From NCBI GenBank assembly GCA_017893485.1, contig CM030367.1, forward strand, positions 84,698,853 to 84,762,852: 64,000 nt of DNA, given 5' to 3'. The notes below the pieces were generated by a model that was not told the DNA's origin, searched no databases, and saw only the letters and a program-made list of their open reading frames with translations. The DNA is from Hemerocallis citrina (lineage: Eukaryota > Streptophyta > Magnoliopsida > Asparagales > Asphodelaceae). A program made the translations under genes and the position numbers. Below are positions 54,649-64,000 of this stretch, piece after piece; position 1 is the first letter of the stretch, and each line of letters opens with the position of its first letter.

Positions 54649-55482
54649 ACCCTCTGCCACTTCAATTTCCTGCTCGAGGAGTTCGCGAGCTAGGAACAGG
54701 AGCATGAGCGGGAGAGGGCGGAGCGTGTCAAGGCCACAAAGCTGCTTGATGCCGAGCAGCTCCTCTCGGCAAAGAAGGGTGCCGAAGTGGCAGGGCTGGA
54801 GAAGCAGCTGGCCGATGCCATTCAGCTGTCGAAGGACGCGACAACCAAACTTGAGGCCTCGGAGAAGGAGGTTGCCGAGCTGAAGGAGGAGATGGCTAAT
54901 GCTCGGTCGGAAGCGGAGAGGGCTCGGAAGAGGGCCGAGAAGATCATGGCCAAACACCGGAGGAAGGTGAAGAAGGTGAAGAAGGCTGTGCAGGAGGAGG
55001 CCGCGCAACACATGCTCCAGAACATGGAGGATGCCTACGGTCGAGCCTTGCTCCACGTAGCCGCCAGGAACCCGGGCTTCGACACGTCCTCCTACCATTT
55101 TTACGACCCCGTGGAAGGGGAGGAGGAGGTTCCCGAGGGGCTGCTCGACCCCGAGGGAGAGACGGAAGGTGTCGAAGGCCCAGGAGAGACCGAGGCCGAG
55201 GGTGAGGAGGAGGACGACTCCGAGGAGGAGAGCGGGAGTGAAGACGAAGACGAGGGCGATGGCGAGGACAAGACCGGGGGGTCGACGGACCCGAACGACA
55301 AAAAGGTCGACCCCTGACTCGGTTGTCTCTTTTAGTCTTTCGTTGTTTTGTCTCTTTTTGTAAGCCTAACTGCGGACTAGCCACCGCTTTTGTAAAACTT
55401 TCTCCTCGGTTTTGAATGAAAATATTTTGTTTGGCCAAAATTTATCCAAGTGTTGGGTCTTGGATTTATCTCTGCTTTTCAG

Positions 55483-56322
55483 GGAAGGTTCGGTCCGGTT
55501 ACGGAGGTTGCGCACCTTCGTAAGGAGCTGGCCAAAACGAAGGGTGAGCTCTCGAATAGCCGACAGAGGCGGTTTCTCATGCTCTTGAAGTTGGAGGAGA
55601 CGAAGGCAGCTGTGCGAAAGTATTGTCGCGAGTTGTGGCAACTGCGGAAGCAACCCCAAGCTCCTTGTCCTGAAGGTGAGGTCGAACGGCTTCGTAGGGA
55701 GCTTACTACTGCCGAGCGGAAGAACGACGAGCTTCTGGCCGAGGTCCAACACATGGAGTTAGCGGAGAAAGAACGCTCGGTGGCGGAAGAGAATCTAACT
55801 TCTGAGCTGGAGAAGGCGTCGACCGAGCGCAAGAGGCTGTTGGCCGAGGTCGACAGGCTCAAAAGGATCACGATAGATAGGGGGATCGAGGTCACCCACT
55901 TCCGACGGCTCGCAACCGATAGCGTCAACGTCTCGGGCTCGTCAACGCCTTCTCGTTTGAAGAAGTTGGCGAAGGACGACGCTCTGAGAGACAGAATCAT
56001 TGAACTGGAGGAAGAGGTCGCGTCACTCAAGCCTCTGCCGGAGAGGGCCAACGTCCGCAGTACGTCGTGCACTCGCGAAGAGAGCGAGAGAGGGATTTCT
56101 TTTTACGAACTCGCGACACGTTTGCCTGTGGTTAGGCGGAGCCCTGCCGATGCTCAGAGTAGCGTGGCCATGTCGTCGAGCGGTGCCTCGGTCGGCGCCA
56201 CAGTTAGGGTCAGCAGCGAAGGGGGATCACGTTTCGTTGGTTTAAGATCGAGTTTGGAGGGCAGGCCTCGTCGTTCTCGCGTTTCCTTAAACCGAAGCGT
56301 TCCCCTCCCGAAGAGGCCCTGA
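55483..56322 (+). CDS. Coiled-coil protein segment, second module (hypothetical)
   Basis: After a TCTGCTTTTCAG acceptor at 55482 the frame stays open to a stop at 56322. It encodes long heptad-like helices: TEVAHLRKELAKTKGELSNS, KLEETKAAVRKYCRELWQLR, VERLRRELTTAERKNDELLA and VDRLKRITID. A Ser/Arg-rich tail follows (RPRRSRVSLNRSVPLPKRP). An ATG upstream (55450) extends the frame but lies before the acceptor, so the real start is unclear. It may be an alternative last exon of the PF04195-type gene. No domain is recognised. Confidence 0.5.
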   Translation, partial: GRFGPVTEVAHLRKELAKTKGELSNSRQRRFLMLLKLEETKAAVRKYCRELWQLRKQPQAPCPEGEVERLRRELTTAERKNDELLAEVQHMELAEKERSVAEENLTSELEKASTERKRLLAEVDRLKRITIDRGIEVTHFRRLATDSVNVSGSSTPSRLKKLAKDDALRDRIIELEEEVASLKPLPERANVRSTSCTREESERGISFYELATRLPVVRRSPADAQSSVAMSSSGASVGATVRVSSEGGSRFVGLRSSLEGRPRRSRVSLNRSVPLPKRP

Positions 56323-56496
56323 TCATATTGTTTTATGTTTTTCTTGTCTATTGTAAAGACTTAATTGCGGGGTCGGTCTGGCCGTATGTAGAACTATTAT
56401 ATCTGAATATGAATCTGGAAGTTTGTTTAGAAAATTCTTCGTGTTGTGCCTCAGAAGTGTATTGAAATCTTGCAATTCATTTTCCCTTCTTTTCAG

Positions 56497-56882
56497 CTTG
56501 CGACGTCAGACCAATACACCGATCCCAATGGCTCGGACAATAAAGCAGATGCCAAGGTGACCTCAGGGGGGACGAAGTCGCGCTCGTCGAAGTGCCGTGA
56601 GCGGCGTTGTGGAGCGGAGCTGGAGTTACGTCGAGCTGAGAGCGAGCGGGCCCACCTTCAGTCCGTCCTCGGCCAACGAGACGCCGAGATCCAACGTCTG
56701 GAGAACAGGATCATCGAGGCGACCCCCGTAGGGGAGGACGAGGACTCGCAGACAGCTTTTAGTAACGCTCTTCGGGTTCAGTGTATTCGGCACAATCAGT
56801 CGAAGATATTAACCGAGCGGGACGATTTGCTCTCCGAGATCCATCACTTACAGACTGTGGAGGCGAGGCTTCGGAAGGAGGC
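56497..56882 (+). pseudogene. Coiled-coil protein segment, third module, cut by LTR e
   Basis: The frame opens after a CCCTTCTTTTCAG acceptor at 56496 and encodes ELRRAESERAHLQSVLGQRD, AEIQRLENRI and DLLSEIHHLQTVEARLRKEA. It is interrupted at 56883, where the inserted LTR starts, so the end of the protein lies beyond the insertion. It has the same type of helix as the second module. No function is assigned. Confidence 0.6.
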
Positions 56883-57138
56883 TGTAACACCCCGAAATTC
56901 AAATAAGGACAAATTCGAGATTTCACAGGATCTTTACTTCACTTCGTACAATTTTACGAGAAAAATTTAAAACTTTTTATTCACAATACATCAGAGTTCA
57001 ATTACAACTTGGTTTTACACAGCGGAAGAATGAATTTTACAATAAAACATTTACAACATCTTTAAAATAAAACAGCATCAGCATATCCACTTTATAGCTC
57101 CATGAATGGTCCTTTACCTGCATGTTAATCTGTGGGCA

Positions 57139-57160
57139 CGTCAGTTACTTACAACTGACG
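57139..57160 (-). other. Conserved LTR hairpin, copy e
   Basis: Arms CGTCAGTT and AACTGACG are perfectly paired around a 6-nt loop. TGCCCACAG follows on the sense strand. Confidence 0.8.
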
Positions 57161-59732
57161 AAATGTTATACACGGCTATCCTCTCTATGCCGGGAACAGT
57201 ATAACGATCTCATACTTTAACAAATCACAAAAAGATTGAATGAACAAGTAAAGTGTCAAGAGTGATTATTCTAAATATAAGTGTATGTCATGCCTTAATG
57301 CCTAATACACACATTTCTACACTAGGATGACACTAATGCACACTTGTTCGGATTCTATGCATCCCATACTACATAGGTCCGAGGGCAAGCGCCTACGTTC
57401 TCCACAATACAGGGCTCGATCCCTCGCCATGAAAACTACCCGGTAGCAAAACAAAGTTCAGACTATTCCACGAATGTGAATCCCAGTCTTGGAGTCCACC
57501 GCCAGCTGTTATAACAGATTCCACATCGTACGAACCGTCCCGTATGTGACCCTCTAGCCCAGTATATATATATATATATACATTGGAGACGGTAAACACA
57601 AAAATCCATCCGTCCGACTACTCAAGATCCCGGAGTCCACCGCTGACCCGTCCTCATAGTCCCGGACTAAAATATCATAATCCGTCTCCCACAGGGCAAC
57701 CTCAGTCCACCAACTGGGTCTATAGTCTTGGAGTCCACCAACAACTATATAGAGCACCCCACTTACGTTTCCCTAAGTTTACTACATCTTCACTTATGTG
57801 CCTAAATTTTCCTAAGTTCAAGACATGAATAATCTCCACATGTAGAATTAGTTGTTACCTCCTACCGGAGTTAGTCAACAACTGCGAGATAGCCCCGTGG
57901 CCATATCTCCAAATCATATCTCAAATATTTCTTTCAATAATGCCGGTATCGAGGTCTTACTAACTCTATGTCATAAACTTTCATGTACAAGAAAATATGG
58001 GTACACATACCCTTTAATAATCATGTCTTAAACCTAAATAATTCCATCTTTCAATTCATTCACAATTGATTACAATCTTGTCTTAACACTTATCCACAAA
58101 GTAATCATTTCATAGTCTTACCACTATTCATGCTCTAGTTATTCATAATAAATAATAATTCATTCATAATTTCAAATTCATACGATGTCTCATTTCAACA
58201 CGATTCAATGTCTCATCTTTGGCACTAAACATGATTTACTTATTCACAACAAAATCTTTCATGATCTCAAAAGTCACATAACTCAACCATATTGCATTTC
58301 TAGAAATAAAGAGATTTCAATTCACCCTAAATTATTATTTTGTAAATTAAAAGTCATGCTCTTTACTAATACTTTTGTAGTCATTTATTTTTCTTCCTAT
58401 CTCAAATCCTCGTTAAAACTTATCAAAAACAAGAACAATCTTTAAAAAAAATAATTTCTTCATTTATGTTTTATAAATACTAAAATTTTCCCAAAATGAA
58501 ACACTTTTGAACGTTTTTACCCAATTGACCCACTCTCGAAACTATTTACCAAATTGACCTACTCACTATCAAAATTACAGATCTAGTTCCCACGGAAGTT
58601 TTTACCAAACTGACCCACTTTCGAAACTATTTACCAAATCATTTTAAAACCCCAAAAATAAAATATAAGTCACCAGGGAGTTTTGAACCCGTGACTATTC
58701 TCAACCAAACCCAAGTTTATTACACTAACCAGTAGTCCACTGTGACTACTTGTCATGAGAAACAAAACTAATCTTTTGTTCAAACTTTCTATTATTCTAT
58801 TATCATCAAAACTCGATTTTCCTCTTGATCTAATCTTTCATGTAATTATAATTTGTTCATCTATATTGAGTTTACTTTCTCACAGTAACCCGTAATTTTA
58901 TAATGCATAAAAATAAAACTAACTTTCAAATTTTTATATGAATTTGCAGTTATTCAATTCAATCAAAGTTGCACACTACATCTTTTGCAATCAAAGTGTT
59001 TAATAGCATCAAATTTACATTACAAAAATATAGTTGCTTATCAAAAAGGAAAACTCAACAATTAATCACATGATCAAAAATCTCTACATTCATGTATACT
59101 AGTGCATGGCAAAAATAAATTCTTTTCTCATTTATCAACTAACAAGTTGTAATTTAATCTACCATAACATGATTCACTATTATTCACCACATCCAATAGC
59201 ATAGATTGTTCTACTCTTTTTTTTTTTTCAAAATCAAATCCTACACTACACATTTATTTTCTTATTAGCATGCACATTATCTATAATTTAGAAAGTAGGA
59301 GACACCCACTTTTATGTTTTACTACTCATTTTTCATCACATACAAAAGTGTAAATTAAATCTACTTTTCATATCTCATTCAAAACATACATTTTCCCAAG
59401 ATGAAGTTTTAACATGAATCATGGTATCAAACATCAAAATCCCATATTATTCATAGCATGTATTTTAGCATAAAAATTACCTACATAACAATATCATCTC
59501 ATAAGATTAATTTATAATTTTTAGCATGATATTTCTACAACTAGAAAGTAAGAAATCACCCACCTTTTGAAGCTTGAACAATTGGAAAAATGATCACCAC
59601 TTCTAGCTCCAAGACTCCTAGCTCTTCTCCTCCTAGCAATGGCCTCCAAGCACAACACTCTCTTCTCTCTTTCTTTTCTTTCTCTTGATTTTCTATTCTT
59701 TTTGGTGTGTGAAATGAGAAAAAGAGAGGTGC

Positions 59733-59740
59733 TATTTATA
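59733..59740 (-). promoter_or_regulatory. LTR TATA box, copy e
   Basis: TATAAATA on the minus strand, about 1.1 kb into the LTR from its start, placed like the boxes of copies a and b. Confidence 0.6.
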
Positions 59741-60831
59741 GGGTATGTAGAGGGTTCAATTTGCAAAATTACCCACCTAATAAATTACTAAATTAATTTG
59801 CTAACTCTTCATATTTTTAACTCCTAAAACTCCCATTTTTTTATCTTCCCACCTCTTCAAAAACTTAACTTCCAAAACCCCTCAACTCTTCATCTCCCCA
59901 CTCTCCTAAACATAACTTCTCATATCTTCCCACTACAAGAACCGGCCACTCCATAATTACAACCCGGCCAACAATTCAATCCAGCACATTTGTGTGTTGT
60001 TTTGATGTTTTGATCTCCATCGTGGGCCCCCTTCTTCTTCACACTATTCATCCATATAAGCCAAGCCCATATGCCTATGTTATATAAATACATATATGCC
60101 ATTCCACTCTTTGTAAACAGCCCAACAACAACAATTCATGCTGCACATATTTTACCGTGGGCCCCCATCCACTTTTCTTTCCTTTTTTTTTTTTATACCA
60201 TACACCATTCATATATACAGCATATTACTTTTCAACTAACATATGTATACTCTATTAATAAATGTACTACTGCTTATATTATTTGAAAAGCACGGGTGTT
60301 ACACACATTCCGAAATTTATTTTGAAAACAAATACACTTAGATACGTTTATCGAAAACACGTGCGTCACACGTAAAACATGAAAATGCGAAAATTAATTT
60401 TATCAATGAAAAATTATTAAATATGATCGAAAGCAATATAAGAAAAATATATTTACTAATTTTATGTATTTCATGATGAAATCACTGCACGTAGAAAGTA
60501 CGTGCATTATACGTGCGGAAAATCGAAAAATGCATTTTAATCAAAACAAGGGGAAAATAAATTTCAGTTTTATAAAATAGATTTAAATATATAAAAATAA
60601 ATAATTTAAACCTATAGAAAACATTATACGTAGTGGTGGAAGCACGTGCATCAAAACACGTAAAAAGCACGTAAATCCCAGGGGTTGAAATATTATATTT
60701 TAGTTGACTAAAATCAATACGAAAAATGTATAAATAGTACGAATCCAAAATATGTAGTGAAACACATTACAAAATATACGTGCGTAACACCCAGGGGCAA
60801 AATTGTAATTTCAATTTTGCGGGGTGTTACA

Positions 60832-60843
60832 CTCTCCCCCCTT
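60832..60843 (-). other. Polypurine tract of the LARD-like element
   Basis: AAGGGGGGAGAG on the minus strand runs directly into the LTR start TGTAACACC. Confidence 0.85.
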
Positions 60844-62717
60844 AGAGTAGTTCCGTCCCCGGAACTCGCTAGGGTAAAGATTGTATTTTGTACACGCCAA
60901 AGAAAATATTATTCTTGTATTTAGGAAACTACAAACTTTAAAATATACAACGAGGAAAACAAGATAAACTCTATATAGGAAAATTATGAATATTAAAATG
61001 TTACAAGACAGAACAAGAAAAATAGGAAAATGGCATAAGAACTGAAATGTGGCAAGAGATAGAATAGTTTGAGAGAAATTTTCGTACAAAAATAATATTA
61101 GGTAAGCTATTGGATAAAAGGGAAAAGTCAATTAAGTCGTTACCTTCGAAATAGTTCGGAAAACAATGTGGCGAAGAAAACATGGTCAATAGGTAATTTA
61201 GAAAAATTTATCAATGTAATAAACGGTAGAAAATTCGCAAGATTTGCAATTTAAAACATGACCATTGAATAAGATTTTGGCAAAATAAATGGGAATAAGA
61301 CTTTGTTGAAAACATAAAATGACTTTGTATAAAAATTATAATTTGAAAATTTAAAATAGAAGACATACATTGAAATACTTTGTGAATATACAAAATTTTG
61401 TAGTAATGAAAATAATTTATAACATTAAGCCAAAATAGTGTAAAGCACATATACGAGATGAAAACACAATTGAAAACAATAATTATATAGTATAGCAAAT
61501 TAGGACAATAGACATAAACAAGTATATGCAAAAATATTAATGTAGTAATTAGATGAGGGTAAAATGATATGTATAATTGAAATATATGGCATACATAGAA
61601 ATCATTGGAAAAATATATATAATACTAAGAATGTAAAGACAGTTTAAAATTTGAGAAAAGAAAATGTATACATAGTGAGTATATGCATTATCTTAAAGAA
61701 GTATAAAATTATAATGAGTAGCAATTAATAGTGAAAACAAATATGTCAAAACAAATATGCAATAATAATAGTACCGAATGTAGACAATAAAACAAAATGG
61801 TAGGTCATATTCATATAGGTAGAAAATTTCAATCTGGTTAAAAACATATAGGATAAGATAATATAGTATCACAGAAATCAAATCTTATAAAATGAGTACT
61901 CATAAGAAAAATCCAAAATAATAAATGAAGAAAATAGTGGTTTCAATATTAATTTAATAAACGGCAATTTAAAAACTTGACAAAATACGTAAAGTAATAG
62001 TAGATATAAACGGGTAGACATAAAGTGACATAAATAAATGAAAGACAAAATTTTAAGTTTGAAAAATAGGTTTAAAATATCAAGACTAAGGAAGATAGAC
62101 AAATAATAAATATTCAAATGATTTAATACCATAAAAAAATATTTATTTGAAAAATATGGAGAAAGTACCATGATAAAAATCTACAAAAATAATTTGAGAG
62201 GGAAGTGTGTAAGGTATCATGAATGACGGTCCAAGCTAACCACGCTTCCGCAGTGCCACTCTGATACCCAGGAAAAAATGTGCTCGCATACACTCTCATA
62301 TTAATGTATACAAGGAGAACATGATGACGACTCCAGCCATCCAAAAGAGAGAGAAAAACATCAGTGCATAGAGCAACACAAATGTAAATCACTTACATTT
62401 AAATCTCTATAGACTGAAACTCACACTCTAGTGTCTGCAAGAATAATATTGTAACTACTCAATAAGGTGTCACGGGTTCTAGACTATAGTTAATGATCTT
62501 ACTACTCTTCCTAAACAAATCTTTAGTCGATCAAGTTCTGATTTACTTGGGTTAGCCGTAAGAGTCGGTTCCCAGCTAGCGGTGGTCCGAAGACGCTTAA
62601 GTACCGTGTCGCTTAGGGTTGTTTACACCCGACTGACAGAAGGACTCTTTTGGTTTGTTCCCAAATTTATCGTCACTTTTTATCATTCCTTATAAACTTG
62701 TACTACTTGTGAAGCAT
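60844..62717 (-). other. Non-coding interior of the LARD-like element
   Basis: About 1.9 kb, strongly AT-rich. All frames are short and hydrophobic or low-complexity (Tyr/Phe/Leu-rich), as expected by chance at this composition. No gag, protease, reverse transcriptase or integrase motif occurs. A second primer-site-like word lies near 62256-62270. Movement must depend on proteins from another element. Confidence 0.8.
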
Positions 62718-62729
62718 GCTCTGATACCA
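62718..62729 (-). other. Primer binding site of the LARD-like element
   Basis: TGGTATCAGAGC on the minus strand, 2 nt from the end of the 5' LTR: a perfect complement to the plant initiator-Met tRNA end. Confidence 0.93.
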
Positions 62730-62731
62730 TC

Positions 62732-64000
62732 TGTAACACCCCGAATTTCAAATAAGGACAAATTCGAGATTTCACAGGATCTTTACTTCACTTCGTACAA
62801 TTTTACAAGGAAAATTTAAAACTTTTTATTCACAATACATCAGAGTTCAATTACAACTTGGTTTTACACAGCGGAAGAATGAATTTTACAATAAAACATT
62901 TACAACATCTTTAAAATAAAACAGCATCAGCATATCCACTTTATAGCTCCATGAATGGTCCTTTACCTGCATGTTAATCTGTGGGCACGTCAGTTACTTA
63001 CAACTGACGAAATGTTATACACGGCTATCCTCTCTATGCCGGGAATAGTATAACGATCTCATACTTTAACAAATCACAAAAAGATTGAATGAACAAGTAA
63101 AGTGTCAAGAGTGATTATTCTAAATATAAGTGTATGTCATGCCTTAATGCCTAATACACACATTTCTACACTAGGTGACACTAATGCACACTTGTTCGGA
63201 TTCTATGCATCCCATACTACATAGGTCCGAGGGCAAGCGCCTACGTTCTCCACAATACAGGGCTCGATCCCTCGCCATGAAAACTACCCGGTAGCAAAAC
63301 AAAGTTCAGACTATTCCACGAATGTGAATCCCAGCCTTGGAGTCCACCGCCAGCTGTTATAACAGATTCCACATCGTACGAACCGTCCCGTATGTGACCC
63401 TCTAGCCCAGTATATATATATATATACATTGGAGACGGTAAATACAAAAATCCATCCGTCCGACTACTCAAGATCCCAGAGTCCACCGCTGACCCGTCCT
63501 CATAGTCCCGGACTAAAATATCATAATCCGTCTCCCACAGGACAACCTCAGTCCACCAACTGGGTCTATAGTCTTGGAGTCCACCAACAACTATATAGAG
63601 CACCCCACTTACGTTTCCCTAAGTTTACTACATCTTCACTTATGTGCCTAAATTTTCCTAAGTTCAAGACATGAATAATCTCCACATGTAGAATTAGTTG
63701 TTACCTCCTACCGGAGTTAGTCAACAACTGCGAGATAGCCCCGTGGCCATATCTCCAAATCATATCTCAAATATTTCTTTCAATAATGCCGGTATCGAGG
63801 TCTTACTAACTCTATGTCATAAACTTTCATGTACAAGAAAATATGGGTACACATACCCTTTAATAATCATGTCTTAAACCTAAATAATTCCATCTTTCAA
63901 TTCATTCACAATTGATCACAATCTTGTCTTAACACTTATCCACAAAGTAATCATTTCATAGTCTGACCACTATTCATGCTCTAGTTATTCATAATAAATA
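62732..64000 (-). repeat. 5' LTR of the LARD-like element (copy f, incomplete)
   Basis: Matches 56883-58152 with about ten substitutions, one 1-nt indel and two fewer TA units. It contains the core block (63172-63240) and hairpin (62988-63009). The remainder lies outside the window. The 120-aa frame at 63603-63241 is an LTR frame opened by the changed TA-repeat length and is not taken as a gene. Confidence 0.93.
62988..63009 (-). other. Conserved LTR hairpin, copy f
   Basis: Identical to that of copy e, as expected for the second LTR of one element. Confidence 0.8.

Larger units (their letters stand above)
52998..55317 (+). pseudogene. PF04195-type putative gypsy-type transposon protein, three exons, with nonsense mutations
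   Basis: Exon 1 (52998-53993) starts MVKITSSDETPASEQAVGRG, a basic, disordered N-terminus, then IRKGFRIPADYELLLPGP, LRFPLHPFVVDVLTWYGLSP, LMPNTWRHVMAFILRC and later NPDSIKHWKEKYFII, the hallmarks of this plant family. An intron from GT at 53994 to AG at 54060 and another at 54571-54648 (GTAAGT to TTTTTCAG) both keep the frame. Exon 3 (54649-55317) is a Lys/Glu/Ala coiled coil ending in an acidic tail. Four in-frame stops (TGA 53691, TGA about 53790, TAG about 53886, TAG 54691) interrupt an otherwise collinear frame, and several look like single transitions. Function in the family is unknown. It is antisense to the host element. Confidence 0.8.
49098..56882 (-). mobile_element. Tat-type Ty3/gypsy element, 3' half (minus strand), cut by a younger insertion
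   Basis: Its 3' LTR is 49098-49688, with ends TGATATGG and GGTAACA on the minus strand. A purine tract (GAGTGGGGGGCTCG) lies next to it. Then come a long non-coding zone with tandem repeats (50107-52650) and an antisense gene of the PF04195 type on the plus strand (52998-56882). Tat-lineage gypsy elements such as Ogre and Retand are known for repeat-bearing, hypervariable 3' regions and for extra genes between pol and the 3' LTR, some antisense. Gag and pol should lie to the right, beyond the insertion at 56883. Assignment to Tat is inference because no pol is visible. Confidence 0.7.
56883..60831 (-). repeat. 3' LTR of the LARD-like element (copy e)
   Basis: 3,949 bp, TGTAACACCCCGC on the sense strand to GGGGTGTTACA. 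It carries the core block (57323-57392), the hairpin (57139-57160), a short TA repeat (57563-57580), a tRNA-like patch (58680-58735), a TATAAATAGC box (complement at 59733-59740) and a U3 rich in CACGTG-type palindromes (60290-60800). It contains no coding sequence. Confidence 0.93.
56883..64000 (-). mobile_element. Non-autonomous LTR retrotransposon with ~3.95-kb LTRs (LARD-like), runs off the window
   Basis: The left LTR is 56883-60831. The right LTR starts at 62732 and continues past the end. On the minus strand the right LTR is the 5' one, because the primer site lies at its edge (62718-62729) and the purine tract at the edge of the other (60832-60843). The interior is only 1.9 kb and has no gag or pol. 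Across about 1,270 shared bp the LTRs show about ten substitutions and two small indels, under 1 percent, so this is the youngest large insertion here. It interrupts the antisense coding module of the Tat-type element. Confidence 0.93.

Noticed and set aside
54051..55438. Long alternative frames overlapping the PF04195-type exons on both strands
   Set aside because: Shadows of a GC-rich coding region. The plus-strand frame joined across two in-phase introns gives the family motifs and coiled coils, the others do not.
60482..62392. Several Phe/Tyr/Ile-rich minus-strand frames in the LARD-like interior, resembling membrane proteins
   Set aside because: Extreme AT content yields hydrophobic frames by chance. 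None has a good start context or a conserved motif.
63241..63603. 120-aa minus-strand frame in LTR f
   Set aside because: The near-identical LTR e has the same sequence broken into two frames by a different TA-repeat length, so there is no evidence of coding selection.

Overview
This window is repeat-dense nuclear DNA from a flowering plant, probably heterochromatic. I recognise no single-copy host gene, rRNA, tRNA or CRISPR. The plant assignment rests on initiator-Met-tRNA primer sites of the TGGTATCAGAGC type, Copia and Ty3/gypsy (chromovirus and Tat-type) elements, an RTE-clade LINE, L1-like LINE debris, a hAT element with an 8-bp target duplication and a Mutator-like foldback with a 9-bp duplication. 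The species cannot be named from the sequence. The base composition looks more eudicot than grass.

Layout. 1-4730 is a long LTR (copy d) split by a complete minus-strand RTE LINE (403-3551, 14-bp target duplication). 4731-6619 is the 3' part of a related LTR (copy h). 6620-10904 holds AGCTC-rich repeats around a diverged LTR-like block (copy i). 10905-14238 is a solo LTR (copy a). 15270-20119 is a decayed Copia element with both LTRs. 20528-23072 is a foldback element split by a LINE-derived insertion. 23165-26020 is an L1-like derivative with only an ORF1-type gene. 27237-29308 is a second copy of the LINE-derived family.

From 29794 a Ty3/gypsy chromovirus is broken by two independent stacks of insertions. 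Stack one: chromovirus > solo LTR c (32955-43416) > hAT (35592-42348) > solo LTR b (39051-42270). Stack two: chromovirus > LTR g (45019-49097) > a minus-strand Tat-type gypsy element (49098-56882) > a non-autonomous element with about 3.95-kb LTRs (56883 to the window end). The last is the youngest, because the overlapping parts of its two LTRs differ at about 1 percent of positions.

One family of very long LTRs (copies a to h, 3.2-4 kb) recurs eight times in this window. The only copy visible with two LTRs has a 1.9-kb non-coding interior, so the family looks non-autonomous (LARD-like). Its LTRs differ greatly, yet they share a core block of about 65 bp, a CGTCAGTT...AACTGACG hairpin that tolerates only pairing-compatible changes in most copies, and a tRNA-like A/B-box patch.

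The strongest unexplained structure is a tandem array of ten ~134-bp units (50984-52290) in the Tat element. Each unit folds into a long hairpin, and the two arms have changed together from unit to unit. Beside it, antisense to the element, is a spliced PF04195-type gene relic with its own plus-strand TATA box.

Every recognisable transposition gene here is broken by stops, frameshifts or lost catalytic residues. The one long intact frame is the LINE ORF1-like protein at 23760-25031.
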